Of a stretch of 64,000 nt of DNA, positions 1-8,631 are shown in pieces. Source of the DNA: Bin5 sp965204525. Its GTDB lineage: Bacteria; Chloroflexota; Anaerolineae; Caldilineales; Caldilineaceae. The stretch covers positions 4,588,001 to 4,652,000 of the forward strand of contig OZ241994.1 of the NCBI GenBank assembly GCA_965204525.1, read 5' to 3'. Positions within the stretch are counted from its first letter, which is position 1. Each line of letters begins with the position of its first letter. A program made the translations under genes and the position numbers. The notes beneath the pieces are model-generated. The model searched no databases and was not told where the DNA came from. It was given only the letters and a program-made list of their open reading frames with translations.

Positions 1-210
1 GCAATTAAAGAATTGAGCGCTGTCGAAGCTATCCTGATCCAGACCCTAGAACCGATTCTCAACCCCATTTGGGTCCTTCTCTTTATCGGCGAAATGCCCA
101 CGCCCCTGGCGCTGCTGGGCGGAGCCATCGTAATCGGATCAGTAACGTTCCGATCGATCCTGTCCACCCGGTCGCAGCGCGTGACGCCGGCTTCCCAGCC
201 CACAACATGA
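1..210 (+). CDS. EamA/DMT-family permease, C-terminal fragment
   Basis: This is the 3' end of a gene whose start lies before the window; 69 codons are visible in frame 1. The visible part holds a hydrophobic helix pair around the sequence TLEPILNPIWVLLFIGE, which is the hallmark of the last two helices of EamA (drug/metabolite transporter) proteins, where a helix ending in a Glu-Pro-Ile/Val motif packs against the final helix. The tail after the last helix is short, basic and Ser/Thr rich. Such proteins are ten-helix inner-membrane exporters of small metabolites; the substrate cannot be guessed here. The membrane gene at 230 follows in the same direction with a 19-bp gap. Confidence 0.8.
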   Translation, partial: AIKELSAVEAILIQTLEPILNPIWVLLFIGEMPTPLALLGGAIVIGSVTFRSILSTRSQRVTPASQPTT

Positions 211-229
211 CAACGCGAGCAAGACCACG

Positions 230-2275
230 GTGAGCCGCCTGAACTCTCCCTTCGGGGCCCGCACCGCCGTCGCTTACGCACGCCTGACTCCGGTCCGCCA
301 GCGCATCTGGGCCTCCTCCCTGCCCGAGCTCTTCGTCCTCCTCCTGGCCGCCCTGCCCCGCCTCTGGCGCCTTGAATATCACAGCATCTGGTTCGACGAA
401 GCCGTCTCGCTCGACTGGGCAAGGCTCGGCCCCGCCCACATATGGCCGGGCACCTTCCAGCTGCTCAGAGACAAACATCCGCCCGCCTACTATCTCGCGC
501 TCCACTACTGGCAGACACTTCTCAACTGGTTCGGCGCCGCCGAACGCGACGCCGCCCTGCGCATCTTCGGCGTCCTGATCGGTATTCTTTTGGTCTGGGG
601 GGTCATTCGTCTTGTAACCCTACTCAGCGGTCGCGCCACCGCCCTGCTCGCCGGCGCCTTCACCGCGCTCGCGCCGGTCCTTGTCTGGTACAGCCAAGAG
701 CTGCGCATGTTTCAGCCCGCAGCCACCGCGATCGTCTGGGCCGCCTTCTTCCTCGCCGCCGCCCGCGAACACCTTCCTCCGCAGCCAGAATCACCTGGCC
801 GGAGCACCGCAGCCGCCCGCATTCTCTGCTGGTCCGGTCTCGCGGCCGCACTGGTTTTCGCGCTTTACAGCTATTTCTACGCCGCTTTCTTCCTGCCTGG
901 CCTCGGACTGACCGTCTTTCTGCTCGCCCGCCGCCGCAGCGCTTTCAACAGGCGCTACATTCTCGAGGCCGTCGCCGCCTTCGCGATCGTCACCCTCCTC
1001 TTCCTGCCACTGGCCCGCAGCGCCTGGACTGTCAACAGCGCATCGGGCACACCCGGCGCCCCCTTTGCCGACTTCCTGACAAACCTCTGGCGCCAGCTGC
1101 GCATCTTCACCGTCTGGTATAGCGGCTGGCCCTCAACGGCCCGCACCGCAGCCGTCCTATTCTTCGCCCTCCTCCTCCTCGCCGGTCTGCTCCTCCCCGG
1201 AGACCGCCGTCGCGACGCCCGTCCGCTCCTCTGGCTCTGGACCGGAGCGCCGCTCCTGATCGGCAGCGCCCTGCTGGCAACCAACCAGGCCATCTTCCGC
1301 GAAGATCGTTACTTTCTCTTTCTCGCTCCCTTTGTCCTCTCGGCCGCCGCCCGCGGTGTCAGCGCGCTCGGACGCTGGCGGCCGGCGGCCGGCGCTCTGA
1401 GCGGCCTCGCCGCCCTTGTCCTCCTCGCTGCATCCCTGCCCGTCCTCTGGACGCCCCCGCTCTTTCGCGAGAACTGGCGCGCCGCCGCCGACTACATCAG
1501 CGCCTATCAGCGGCACAGCCCACACGCCGTCACCGCCGCCCTCGTCCACCCCTACTTCCTCTTCCCCGCCCTCGACTGGTACCTGCACCAGCAACCCGAG
1601 ACAGCAGAGATGACCGTCTACGGCAATTTCAACGCCCCTCTGACCTCCGAGCAGGCCGACGCCCTCATCGCCGCCCATCTGCAGGATCTGGCTGCGTCCA
1701 GTGGCGCCGACACCCTCTGGCTGGTCCAAAGCCACCTCGCCGGCATCGATGATCACCGGCTGGTCCAATCTTGGCTGGATGGGAAATTCCCTCTCGTCAC
1801 CATGCAGTACCCGGCAGGCGTTGAGATGCGAGGATATGCCGTCCGCTACCGATATGAGACCCTGCCCGCGCTGTCTGAGAACGCGATCCATCCGCAGGCT
1901 CAGCTACTCCCCGGCGTCGAACTCGCCGCCTGCGAGGTCATCACGCCAGTCGTCGCCGCCCGCGACATTCTCTACCATCCTCCCAGCGGCTGGGTCCATC
2001 TGCGCCTGTGGTTGAGGACATACGAAGAAGTAAGCGAAGCGCCCCCGCTCTTCGCCCTGGTCCAGTCAGATGATGGCCAGATCTGGGGACGTTCTCTGGA
2101 ACACGCCGGCGATGTCCTGTCCGTATACCCGCCCACCATGTGGCAGCCAAACGAATTCGTCCGCGTCGAACTCGATGTCAACCTGAATCCCCTGGCAAGC
2201 CCCGGCGCCTACAACGTCAAAGTCGAAGCTGAAGGAGAACCCGGCGTCCCCTGCGGAAGCGTCCAACTTGAATAA
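230..2275 (+). CDS. GT39/ArnT-like polytopic membrane glycosyltransferase
   Basis: A 681-residue membrane protein with a GTG start. Near residue 50 it has the motif HSIWFDEAVS followed by a conserved-looking KHPPAYY loop; this pair of acidic and Lys-His-Pro-Pro-x-Tyr motifs in the first extracytoplasmic loop is typical of GT39/PMT/ArnT-like enzymes that take sugars from polyprenyl-phosphate donors. About nine or ten hydrophobic helices follow up to residue 415, then a roughly 260-residue soluble C-terminal domain that is probably outside the membrane. The likely role is modification of cell-surface glycans or proteins; donor and acceptor are unknown. The ribosome-binding site is weak, so the start is uncertain by some codons. 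The gene converges on recJ. Confidence 0.75.
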   Translation: MSRLNSPFGARTAVAYARLTPVRQRIWASSLPELFVLLLAALPRLWRLEYHSIWFDEAVSLDWARLGPAHIWPGTFQLLRDKHPPAYYLALHYWQTLLNWFGAAERDAALRIFGVLIGILLVWGVIRLVTLLSGRATALLAGAFTALAPVLVWYSQELRMFQPAATAIVWAAFFLAAAREHLPPQPESPGRSTAAARILCWSGLAAALVFALYSYFYAAFFLPGLGLTVFLLARRRSAFNRRYILEAVAAFAIVTLLFLPLARSAWTVNSASGTPGAPFADFLTNLWRQLRIFTVWYSGWPSTARTAAVLFFALLLLAGLLLPGDRRRDARPLLWLWTGAPLLIGSALLATNQAIFREDRYFLFLAPFVLSAAARGVSALGRWRPAAGALSGLAALVLLAASLPVLWTPPLFRENWRAAADYISAYQRHSPHAVTAALVHPYFLFPALDWYLHQQPETAEMTVYGNFNAPLTSEQADALIAAHLQDLAASSGADTLWLVQSHLAGIDDHRLVQSWLDGKFPLVTMQYPAGVEMRGYAVRYRYETLPALSENAIHPQAQLLPGVELAACEVITPVVAARDILYHPPSGWVHLRLWLRTYEEVSEAPPLFALVQSDDGQIWGRSLEHAGDVLSVYPPTMWQPNEFVRVELDVNLNPLASPGAYNVKVEAEGEPGVPCGSVQLE

Positions 2276-2347
2276 GATTCTCGACCCGAACAGACGTCCC
2301 GGGGTGCCAAAAAAGTCTCAGCTCAGTCATCCTCTAACCACTGCAGT

Positions 2348-4789
2348 TCACCCGTCCAGCCCGAGCGCCCCCACTGGCGCCCGCTGAAAAAATCGCCTGT
2401 AAGCTCGCACCTCCGCCAGCAGCTCCTTCAACTCTTCCTGCAATAGCGTACGCTCACCACCGTCGCCTTCGCTCCCGTCCCCCGGCATTACGCGTGCGAC
2501 GTCGCCCTCTTCCCACCCCTGCAATCGCAGCAGCCCCTTCCGGTCCAGCCAGAGTAGACTGCAGCGAACGATCTCCTCCGTTACGCCGATGCGTGCCGCC
2601 AGCCTGTCAATGGGAAGCCTGCTGTCCTCGCCTGCTCCGCCCTCGCGCCCATTCGCGCTGGGTCGCATCGACCACTTTGCCATCCCCGCTACCTGTTTTA
2701 ATACAGCGTCCGGCCGCGCCTCGGCCGTGTCGCGGCCGATCAGATACAGTTCGGACGGCGCCACCCTTTCCACCAGCCAGTGCAGCAGATCCGGCGACGG
2801 CGGACTGCTCCACAAAACCAACGGACGTCCCGTCTTCGCCCGGGTCGCCTCCAGCCGCGACCGATAGGGAACGCGGCCCAAGCGCGTACCCTCCGCAAAC
2901 CACACTGCGTTGTCAACAGTTGGCAGGTCGGCCGCAGACACACGTTTGCGGCGCAAGTCATGGAGAGCACACTCTCCCGCCGGCCTGTCGACCAAGCCCG
3001 TCGCCTCCACTTCTTCCGCCGCCCGCACCGCCTCCAGCGTCAGCTGCGCCGACCGCTCCCCGCGATACTCGTTAACGCCCAGCGTATAAGCAATGTCAAC
3101 CGCGCCGCCCGGCAGATCGACATCCGCGCTGCGCCACCAGACCGCCGTCTGTCTCCTCTCCTCCCTATCCTGCAACAGCAGCCGCCGGTGGGCGCCGTCC
3201 CGCCCAATCCGCCGGTCCTGAACCACCGTCAGGCCCTGGCTTATAAATTTGGGCAGCGGGTTGCCGTTGCCGAAGGGGGCCAGCCGCTCAATCTCCTCCG
3301 CCAGCGACAGGCTCACCTCGGAGAAGGGCAGCGCCGCGTCAATGTGCAGACCTTCCGGCCCTGCATCAATCCTGTGCTGGTCGACCTGCCGGCTCAACTC
3401 ACGCCGAAAACGGTCTATGTTGGCGGCGTCCAGCGTCACACCAGCCGCGCCGGGATGCCCGCCATGGTGCATCAGCAGCTCCCCGCACCCCGCGATCGCC
3501 GCGCCGATATCCACGCCACTTGTGCTGCGGGCGCTCCCCCGCGCCGGCTCACCCGGCGGGTTGCACAGCAGTACCGTCGGCCTGTGGAATTCCTCAACCA
3601 GCCGCGCCGCAACGATGCCGATAATCCCCGCATGCCAGTTGGGATTTGCCAGGACGATCGCATTGAAGTCGAGCAGAACCGGCTCCCGCTCCAGCATGTC
3701 GAACGCCGTCTGCGTAATCTGGCTGGTCAGCAGCCGTCTCTCATTGTTCAACCGCTCCATCTGCGCCGCCAGCTGCCCCGCGCGGATCGCGTCATCCGTC
3801 GTCAGCAGTTCCACCGCCACCGTCGCATCATCCAACCGCCCCAGCGCGTTCATGCGCGGGCCGATCTGAAAAGCGATCGACTGCGCGTCAACGCTTTCCG
3901 GCGACAGCCGGGCACTCTCCATCAATGCCTTCAGACCGGTCCGTTCCGTCCGACGCAGCCTGTCCAACCCAATTTGAAGCAGGTAACGCGTGTCATGCTG
4001 CTGCTCGGCCACGTCGGCAACAATGCCCAACGCCACAAGGTCCAGGAACTGGGCCGCCCCGTCAGGGTCACCGGCCAGCTCGTACAGCCGTTGCACCAAT
4101 TTGTAGGCCACGCCCACACCGGGCAGCGTGCGCAGCGGATCATCAGCACGCAGGAACTTGGGGTTAACTATCGCGTCCGCCCGCCGCACGCTCTGCTCGC
4201 CGGCAACGTCGGCCGGTTCACCGCACGGGGGCTTCGCGCCCGGCTCTACGTCCGCGAACTCAGCCGGCAAATCATGGTGATCCGTGACGACGACCGTCAG
4301 CCCCGCATCCTTGGCAATGCCAATCCCCTCCCCATCGCCGATGCCCGTATCGCACGTCAGCAGCATCTGCGGCTCGAAGCTCGCATCATCCAGCAACTCC
4401 TTCAGCGCGTAGGGCTTGATGCCGTGACCTTCACTGAAGCGGTTCGGCACGTGAAAGCGCACCCGCTGCGGCCCCGCCAGCTCCTGCAGCGCCGCCACCA
4501 GCAGCGTCGTGCTCGTCTGGCCGTCCACATCGAAGTCCCCCCAGACGAGAAAGTTCTTGCCTTGCCTGATGGCATCGATCAGCGTATCCGCCGCCCTATC
4601 CAAACCGACCAGCGCACTCGGCGGCGCCGGCGCATACGCCCCGCTGTCCAGAAACGGCAGTGCCTTCTCCGCCGTATCGAACCCCCGCTGCGCCAGCAGC
4701 CGCGCCACCAGCGGATGACCGCCCACCGCAGCCCGCAGCGCCGGCGAAGGTTCAATTTGAGGACTCAGGATCCAAGGCTGTGAGGGCAT
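2348..4789 (-). CDS. recJ: Single-stranded-DNA-specific exonuclease RecJ
   Basis: RecJ degrades single-stranded DNA 5' to 3' in recombination and mismatch/base-excision repair. The DHH-family motifs are clear: GDFDVDG at residues 84-90, a CDTGIGD motif near 146, DHH at 170-172 in VVTDHHDLP, and the DHHA1 motif HHGGHPGAAG near residue 440. An OB-like domain follows (about 490-600). The protein is 813 residues, far longer than the 577 of E. coli; the extra C-terminal 200 or so residues include a helical, winged-helix-like part, a kind of extension seen in several Gram-positive and Chloroflexota RecJ proteins. It is the last gene of a minus-strand run beginning with the Fe-S nuclease at 6212, about 95 bp after the DUF2283 gene. 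Confidence 0.95.
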   Translation of the reverse strand: MPSQPWILSPQIEPSPALRAAVGGHPLVARLLAQRGFDTAEKALPFLDSGAYAPAPPSALVGLDRAADTLIDAIRQGKNFLVWGDFDVDGQTSTTLLVAALQELAGPQRVRFHVPNRFSEGHGIKPYALKELLDDASFEPQMLLTCDTGIGDGEGIGIAKDAGLTVVVTDHHDLPAEFADVEPGAKPPCGEPADVAGEQSVRRADAIVNPKFLRADDPLRTLPGVGVAYKLVQRLYELAGDPDGAAQFLDLVALGIVADVAEQQHDTRYLLQIGLDRLRRTERTGLKALMESARLSPESVDAQSIAFQIGPRMNALGRLDDATVAVELLTTDDAIRAGQLAAQMERLNNERRLLTSQITQTAFDMLEREPVLLDFNAIVLANPNWHAGIIGIVAARLVEEFHRPTVLLCNPPGEPARGSARSTSGVDIGAAIAGCGELLMHHGGHPGAAGVTLDAANIDRFRRELSRQVDQHRIDAGPEGLHIDAALPFSEVSLSLAEEIERLAPFGNGNPLPKFISQGLTVVQDRRIGRDGAHRRLLLQDREERRQTAVWWRSADVDLPGGAVDIAYTLGVNEYRGERSAQLTLEAVRAAEEVEATGLVDRPAGECALHDLRRKRVSAADLPTVDNAVWFAEGTRLGRVPYRSRLEATRAKTGRPLVLWSSPPSPDLLHWLVERVAPSELYLIGRDTAEARPDAVLKQVAGMAKWSMRPSANGREGGAGEDSRLPIDRLAARIGVTEEIVRCSLLWLDRKGLLRLQGWEEGDVARVMPGDGSEGDGGERTLLQEELKELLAEVRAYRRFFQRAPVGALGLDG

Positions 4790-4883
4790 GGGAAAAGGGG
4801 ACAGGGTTGAAGAGGTCCTAAAAGGGTTTCGGGCAATCGTGCCAAGAGAGGACCCCCAGTCGACTCGAAATCAATCCTTCCCG

Positions 4884-5081
4884 TCACACGGGTATCTGCT
4901 CGAAATAGAGTTTCGAGACCTCAATATGTTCCCCTGCATGCTCGATCGTAACGCTGACAATATTTCCATCGGCGTCCAATTCAATTAGGAAATTCTCATT
5001 TACGTCTCGGGTCTCGACGATTTCCCTGTCCGAAAAATTTACCAGAAGCGTATCCGTATCCTGAAAATATTTTATCTCCAT
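4884..5081 (-). CDS. DUF2283 small protein
   Basis: A 65-residue protein of the DUF2283 family, recognisable from the start MEIKYFQDTDTLLVNFS and the later pattern NFLIELDADGNIVSVTIEHA, a small beta-rich fold. It starts with ATG behind a good AGGAG site and lies 15 bp after the stop of the 78-residue gene at 5097-5333. DUF2283 genes are repeatedly found next to DUF4258-like small genes, as here, and the pair is commonly suspected to be a toxin-antitoxin or regulatory module, with DUF2283 as the presumed antitoxin; this role is inference. Local base composition is clearly more AT-rich than recJ, which fits recent gain. Confidence 0.85.
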   Translation of the reverse strand: MEIKYFQDTDTLLVNFSDREIVETRDVNENFLIELDADGNIVSVTIEHAGEHIEVSKLYFEQIPV

Positions 5082-5096
5082 ACGCTCTCCTAAACT

Positions 5097-5333
5097 CTAT
5101 CTGGTGAAGGATCTGTCGAAAAACGCGTTGTGGACCGTCTCCCTGTCTTCCAGTAGCACAACACGCAAATATCGATTCCCTGCCTCAGGTATGCGTGCCC
5201 AACGTCTAATTCGCCCATCTGCTTGAACTTCCTCTAGTTCGGGAACATCCACCACGCGTTCAATCCAAGCAGTTTCAATCCACTTTCTGTCTGCACGTCG
5301 TCGTGCATTCTGAAAGTATTCAGTAAATCTCAC
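5097..5333 (-). CDS. DUF4258-like small protein, partner of DUF2283
   Basis: A 78-residue protein with a GTG start that abuts the stop codon of the nuclease gene at 5334 (TAG then GTG with no gap), so it is probably translationally coupled. Its pattern, an Arg-rich amphipathic N-terminus, DGRIRRWARI in the middle and a C-terminal ETVHNAFFDR, matches a widespread family of small proteins that sit just upstream of DUF2283 genes in cyanobacteria and Chloroflexota. The conserved His-Asn and Asp-Arg near the C-terminus could form an RNase-like site as in RelE/BrnT-fold toxins. That function is a guess; only the pairing with DUF2283 is seen. Base composition is lower in GC than the neighbours. Confidence 0.75.
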   Translation of the reverse strand: MRFTEYFQNARRRADRKWIETAWIERVVDVPELEEVQADGRIRRWARIPEAGNRYLRVVLLEDRETVHNAFFDRSFTR

Positions 5334-6212
5334 CTAAAACGCCAACTCCTGTACCTCCTCCAGCGTGAACTCCAGCGCCCACTCCAGGTTCTCCTCCGCA
5401 AACTCCTCCTCGTCGTATTCCTCCAGGTCACCCGCAGCGATGCCCCGGTCGCAGCGCGAACGGTAGATGCAGTAGCCGCAAAATCTCTTCCGATTCTCCT
5501 CCGTATCGGCCACCTTGGGAAAGTCCCTCTCCCTTTCCCCATTGAGAATCTCGTTCAACAACTGCTTGAGCCTGGCGCCATTCGCCGCATGAAGTTCGCT
5601 GCTGTAACAAAAAGAGACCGCCTCAGCCGGTGCCGCCGTAAACCAGTAGCGCATCTCCACCTGCTCAGGCGCCAACGGACCCCACGGCAGGCCCGCGCTC
5701 GCCTCTACCAGCACGTAAGGATACACGAGCGTCTGCATCCGCTGCTGCAAGTTCGAACGCCGCGTCACCCGCGTGTTCGTCTTCCAGTCGAGAACTACCG
5801 CCCGGCGATCCGCCCCTTCTCCGCCCACTGCGATCAAATCGTAGCGTGCAGCCAGCCGGTACTGGCCTGCTTCCACGGCCAAAGGCGCGCTCAACTCGCG
5901 CTCCACTTCAACAACCTCAGCTGGCAGATCGGCCGGCCGGTGGCGCAGATAGCTCTCGAACCATTCATCTAGTGGATATTCCAGACCGTCCGCCAGCAGA
6001 TCGGTTGGCATACAGGCCTCCGCCCGTTCGACCAGTTGATGAAATTGCCATCCCAATCTCAGCAGTTCTTCGTGCTCGTCGTACGGCGCGGCCTCCAACG
6101 CCGGCCACTTAAGCTGCTCCACATACGCCAGCCAGAATCGACGCGGGCAGTTCACATAGGAGTGCAGACTCGACTGGCTGAAAGCGAAGGTCGAGGGGAG
6201 TTTCAAAGACAC
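5334..6212 (-). CDS. PD-(D/E)XK nuclease with Fe-S cluster (Cas4/AddB-like)
   Basis: A 292-residue protein with the residues of a PD-(D/E)XK exonuclease with an iron-sulfur cluster. Cys22 in the motif YVNCPRRFWLAYVE and Cys245, Cys248 and Cys254 in CGYCIYRSRC form the split four-cysteine cluster known from Cas4 and the AddB C-terminus. Asp125 (ARYDLI), Asp142 and Lys144 (VLDWKT), and Gln156 with Tyr164 (QxxxxxxxY) provide the catalytic motifs. No cas genes or CRISPR repeats are near, so it is probably a stand-alone DNA-end processing enzyme rather than an adaptation factor. It heads the minus-strand run that includes the DUF4258-like and DUF2283 genes and recJ, a nuclease active on related DNA ends. 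Confidence 0.88.
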   Translation of the reverse strand: MSLKLPSTFAFSQSSLHSYVNCPRRFWLAYVEQLKWPALEAAPYDEHEELLRLGWQFHQLVERAEACMPTDLLADGLEYPLDEWFESYLRHRPADLPAEVVEVERELSAPLAVEAGQYRLAARYDLIAVGGEGADRRAVVLDWKTNTRVTRRSNLQQRMQTLVYPYVLVEASAGLPWGPLAPEQVEMRYWFTAAPAEAVSFCYSSELHAANGARLKQLLNEILNGERERDFPKVADTEENRKRFCGYCIYRSRCDRGIAAGDLEEYDEEEFAEENLEWALEFTLEEVQELAF

Positions 6213-6603
6213 GGCGAACAGTTCTCTCTATCTTTCCAGAAGGCCGGCTGGCCTTTCGCAACTGCCGCCATTGTAGCACACGGGATCTCCCGCATCAATG
6301 GAATCCGTAAATCAGGAACGAACCCCTATCCTGACGCGCTGCCCGCAGGTCAGAAGTAACCTGTTAACCGTTCCACGGGGATACGGGACGTTCCGCCCGC
6401 CGGAGCCTCACCCATCCCGAAAATCCAGGAGATCCTCGCAAATCACAGTTCAGACAGCCCATCACATTCATCCACTTCGCGATGCCCCTGACGTTTGCGG
6501 GAAAACACTTCTTCGCATACCATCAGAAAACCATCGCGCCCCAAGTCGACCGGCGCGCGCCCTATCAGTCAATCCGGATTCACCCAGCTGAGGAACACTC
6601 CCT
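6213..6603. other. Divergent intergenic region, 391 bp
   Basis: This gap separates the minus-strand nuclease gene from the plus-strand RraA-like gene and must carry promoters for both. The only structure seen is a short dyad at 6240-6255 (AAGGCC, 4-nt loop, GGCCTT) 28 bp upstream of the nuclease start. A GAGGA site precedes the ATG at 6604. No convincing small ORF or RNA gene was found. Confidence 0.6.
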
Positions 6604-7401
6604 ATGAGCAGACCCACCCACGACTACGCGGCCATCGAGGTCCCGTCTGCCGGTGTGCCCTTGCCTATCGACGGCGGCCCCGTCACCCGCCCGCAGCCGG
6701 AGCTGATCGAGCAGCTCCGGCAGGTTAGCACCGCCACCGCCAGTGCCACCATGCACCGCTTTGGAATCCGTCATACCTTCATCCAGGGACCGCTTCCCCG
6801 CACACCCGGCGCCAAAGTTGTGGGTCCTGCCGTGACGCTGGCCTTCATGCCCCAGCGAGAAGATGTCTTCTCAGGCGCCGCCCAGGAGGGGGCCGAAAAA
6901 CGCGGCGCGCTGTGGGCTGTCTTCGAGACCGTCGAAACCGGTGACGTGCTCGTCATCCAGGCCTTCGCCAGCCGCTATACCGGCTGCGTCGGCGAAATGC
7001 TTACCACCTACTTCAAGGGCCGCGGCGGCGCAGGCATCGTCGTCGACGGTTGCGTGCGCGACTGGCCCAACATCCAGCAGGTCGGCGTGCCCCTCTGGAC
7101 CGTCGGCTTTACCCCCAACTACGCATCCCAGGCCGAACTCTTCCCCTGGGGCCTCAACGTTCCCGTGAACATTAGCAATGTGCTCGTCCTGCCAGGCGAC
7201 GCCATAATCGCCGACGACGACGGCGCCGTAGTCGTACCCCGCCAGATGATCCCCCTCGTGCTCGAACATACCCTCGAGCACGAAGAGTGGGAAGTCTTCA
7301 GCCGCATAAAACTGGCCGAAGGCGGCGCTCTCAGCAAGTACTACCCGCTCAATGACGAAGGCTGGGCCGAGTACGAAGAGTGGAAGCAGCGAAACGGCTA
7401 A
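6604..7401 (+). CDS. RraA-family protein (HMG/oxaloacetate aldolase-like fold)
   Basis: A 265-residue member of the RraA / dimethylmenaquinone-methyltransferase-like family. Typical features are ASATMHRFGI, a GPAVTLAF strand, a glycine-rich GRGGAGIVVDGCVRDW segment carrying the conserved Asp and Arg-Asp of the metal/oxoacid site, and the late GDAIIADDDGAVVVP motif. Members with this full pattern outside the true RNase E inhibitors are usually class II pyruvate aldolases or oxaloacetate decarboxylases acting on 4-hydroxy-4-methyl-2-oxoglutarate-like acids. The family is about 210-240 residues; the extra length is an N-terminal arm. It lies 43 bp upstream of an FAH-family gene, so a joint role in breakdown of a 2-oxo sugar acid is likely. 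Confidence 0.85.
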   Translation: MSRPTHDYAAIEVPSAGVPLPIDGGPVTRPQPELIEQLRQVSTATASATMHRFGIRHTFIQGPLPRTPGAKVVGPAVTLAFMPQREDVFSGAAQEGAEKRGALWAVFETVETGDVLVIQAFASRYTGCVGEMLTTYFKGRGGAGIVVDGCVRDWPNIQQVGVPLWTVGFTPNYASQAELFPWGLNVPVNISNVLVLPGDAIIADDDGAVVVPRQMIPLVLEHTLEHEEWEVFSRIKLAEGGALSKYYPLNDEGWAEYEEWKQRNG

Positions 7402-7444
7402 TACAGCATTAGGAAAACGCGCAACCAGGAAGGAGTTAGCGCCA

Positions 7445-8260
7445 ATGTATCTCACCCGACACAGTACATCTGCCGGGCCGCGCTGGGCGGTCGATGGAAA
7501 GCTGCTGCCCGCCGGCGTGACGCTCAGCACACTGCTGGCCCTCCCTGAAAGTCGACTGTCCTCGCTCCTGACCGAACTGGCGACGGACGATGAGGCCGGC
7601 GGCGCACTGCTGGCGCCACTCGACGACCACCAGGAAGTCTGGGGCAGCGGCGTTACCTATCTCCGCAGCCGTGACGCCCGCAAAGCCGAATCCGAGACCG
7701 CAGCCGACGTTTACCAGCAGGTCTACGATGCCGCACGCCCGGAGATCTTCTTCAAGCAGGTAGGCTGGCGCACCGCCGGCCACGGCCAGATAGTTCGCAT
7801 CCGCGCCGACACCACCTGGAACGTGCCTGAGCCCGAGCTTTGCCTCGTCATGAACGCCGCCGCGCACATCGTCGGCTACACCGTCGGCAACGACATGTCC
7901 AGCCGCGACATCGAGGGCGAAAACCCACTCTACCTGCCCCAGGCCAAGACCTACGATGGCTCAGCCGCGGTCGGCCCCGGGATCCGCCTCGCCGCTGCCG
8001 GCGCCCTGACCGATCTGGCCATCAGCCTGGAGATCGAGCGCAACGGAGCAATCGCTTTCGCCGGCGAGACCTCTACCAGCCAGATGAAGCGCACCTTCCC
8101 AGACCTGGCCGAATACCTCATGCGTGAGATGGCCTTCCCCTACGGCGCCCTGCTGATGACCGGCACAGGCATCGTCCCCCCCGACGAGTTCACCCTGCAA
8201 AGCGGCGACATCTCCAGGATAACAATCGATGGCATGACCCTGGAGAACACGGTTGCGTAA
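7445..8260 (+). CDS. Fumarylacetoacetate hydrolase family protein, KdaD-like
   Basis: A 271-residue FAH-superfamily enzyme. I start it at the ATG at 7445 because a GGAAGGAG site lies just before it; a longer in-frame ORF overlaps the previous gene without support. The motif EVWGSGVTYLRSRDAR, followed by RPEIFFK and VPEPELCLVMN (the two metal-binding Glu residues) and GNDMSSRDIEGENPLYLPQ, matches the branch containing 2-dehydro-3-deoxy-D-arabinonate dehydratase of pentose/uronate degradation. Substrate assignment is inference; hydrolase or isomerase activity on another 2-oxo acid is possible. It forms a probable operon with the RraA-like gene upstream. Confidence 0.88.
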   Translation: MYLTRHSTSAGPRWAVDGKLLPAGVTLSTLLALPESRLSSLLTELATDDEAGGALLAPLDDHQEVWGSGVTYLRSRDARKAESETAADVYQQVYDAARPEIFFKQVGWRTAGHGQIVRIRADTTWNVPEPELCLVMNAAAHIVGYTVGNDMSSRDIEGENPLYLPQAKTYDGSAAVGPGIRLAAAGALTDLAISLEIERNGAIAFAGETSTSQMKRTFPDLAEYLMREMAFPYGALLMTGTGIVPPDEFTLQSGDISRITIDGMTLENTVA

Positions 8261-8373
8261 GACCTGCGGACGAACAGAAGGCGCGCTGCTGGCAGTAACT
8301 GGTTTTTAGCTGAAACGAAAGAATGTGTCGTCTGTGCGGTCTGAGGTTGGGATTTTCAGGAGGAGGTTCACAA

Positions 8374-8631
8374 GTGGCTTCAGTTGAGCGAAATAAGGCC
8401 GAGTTGACGCAGGTTGTTTCCCGGGATCCCGAAGTCCACAGCGGCGATTTAGTGTTTTCCGGAACGCGGGTTCCCGTTGAGACATTGGTGGCTTATCTAA
8501 TAAGCGGTTCTTCGATCGAAGAATTTCTGTTGGATTTTCCTACTGTCGAACGGGGGCAGGTCCAGTCGTATCTAGAGTTCTCACCTGCAGGACTTGAGCA
8601 CTTACGAGTAAATCATGCGAGTTCTACTTGA
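8374..8631 (+). CDS. DUF433 antitoxin-like protein
   Basis: An 85-residue DUF433 protein. The GTG at 8374 is chosen because AGGAGG lies 7 bp upstream at 8361-8366. The core VHSGDLVFSGTRVPVETLVAYLISG, with SIEEFLLDFP after it, is diagnostic of DUF433, a small helix-turn-helix-like domain that pairs with DUF5615 PIN-like toxins. The reading frame overlaps the downstream DUF5615 start at 8615 by 17 bp, the usual architecture of the pair. Local DNA is more AT-rich than the flanking catabolic genes, consistent with a mobile module inserted between the FAH and sulfatase genes. Confidence 0.88.
   Translation: MASVERNKAELTQVVSRDPEVHSGDLVFSGTRVPVETLVAYLISGSSIEEFLLDFPTVERGQVQSYLEFSPAGLEHLRVNHASST

Noticed and set aside
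2780..4783. A 667-codon plus-strand ORF opposite recJ
   Set aside because: It is Arg/Gln/Pro/His-rich, lacks hydrophobic cores or motifs, and its length follows from high GC and the codon bias of recJ.
5334..6212. A CRISPR locus suggested by the Cas4-like nuclease
   Set aside because: No repeat-spacer array and no other cas gene anywhere in the window.
7352..7444. Longer start of the FAH gene
   Set aside because: It overlaps the RraA-like gene and ignores the strong GGAAGGAG site before the ATG at 7445.
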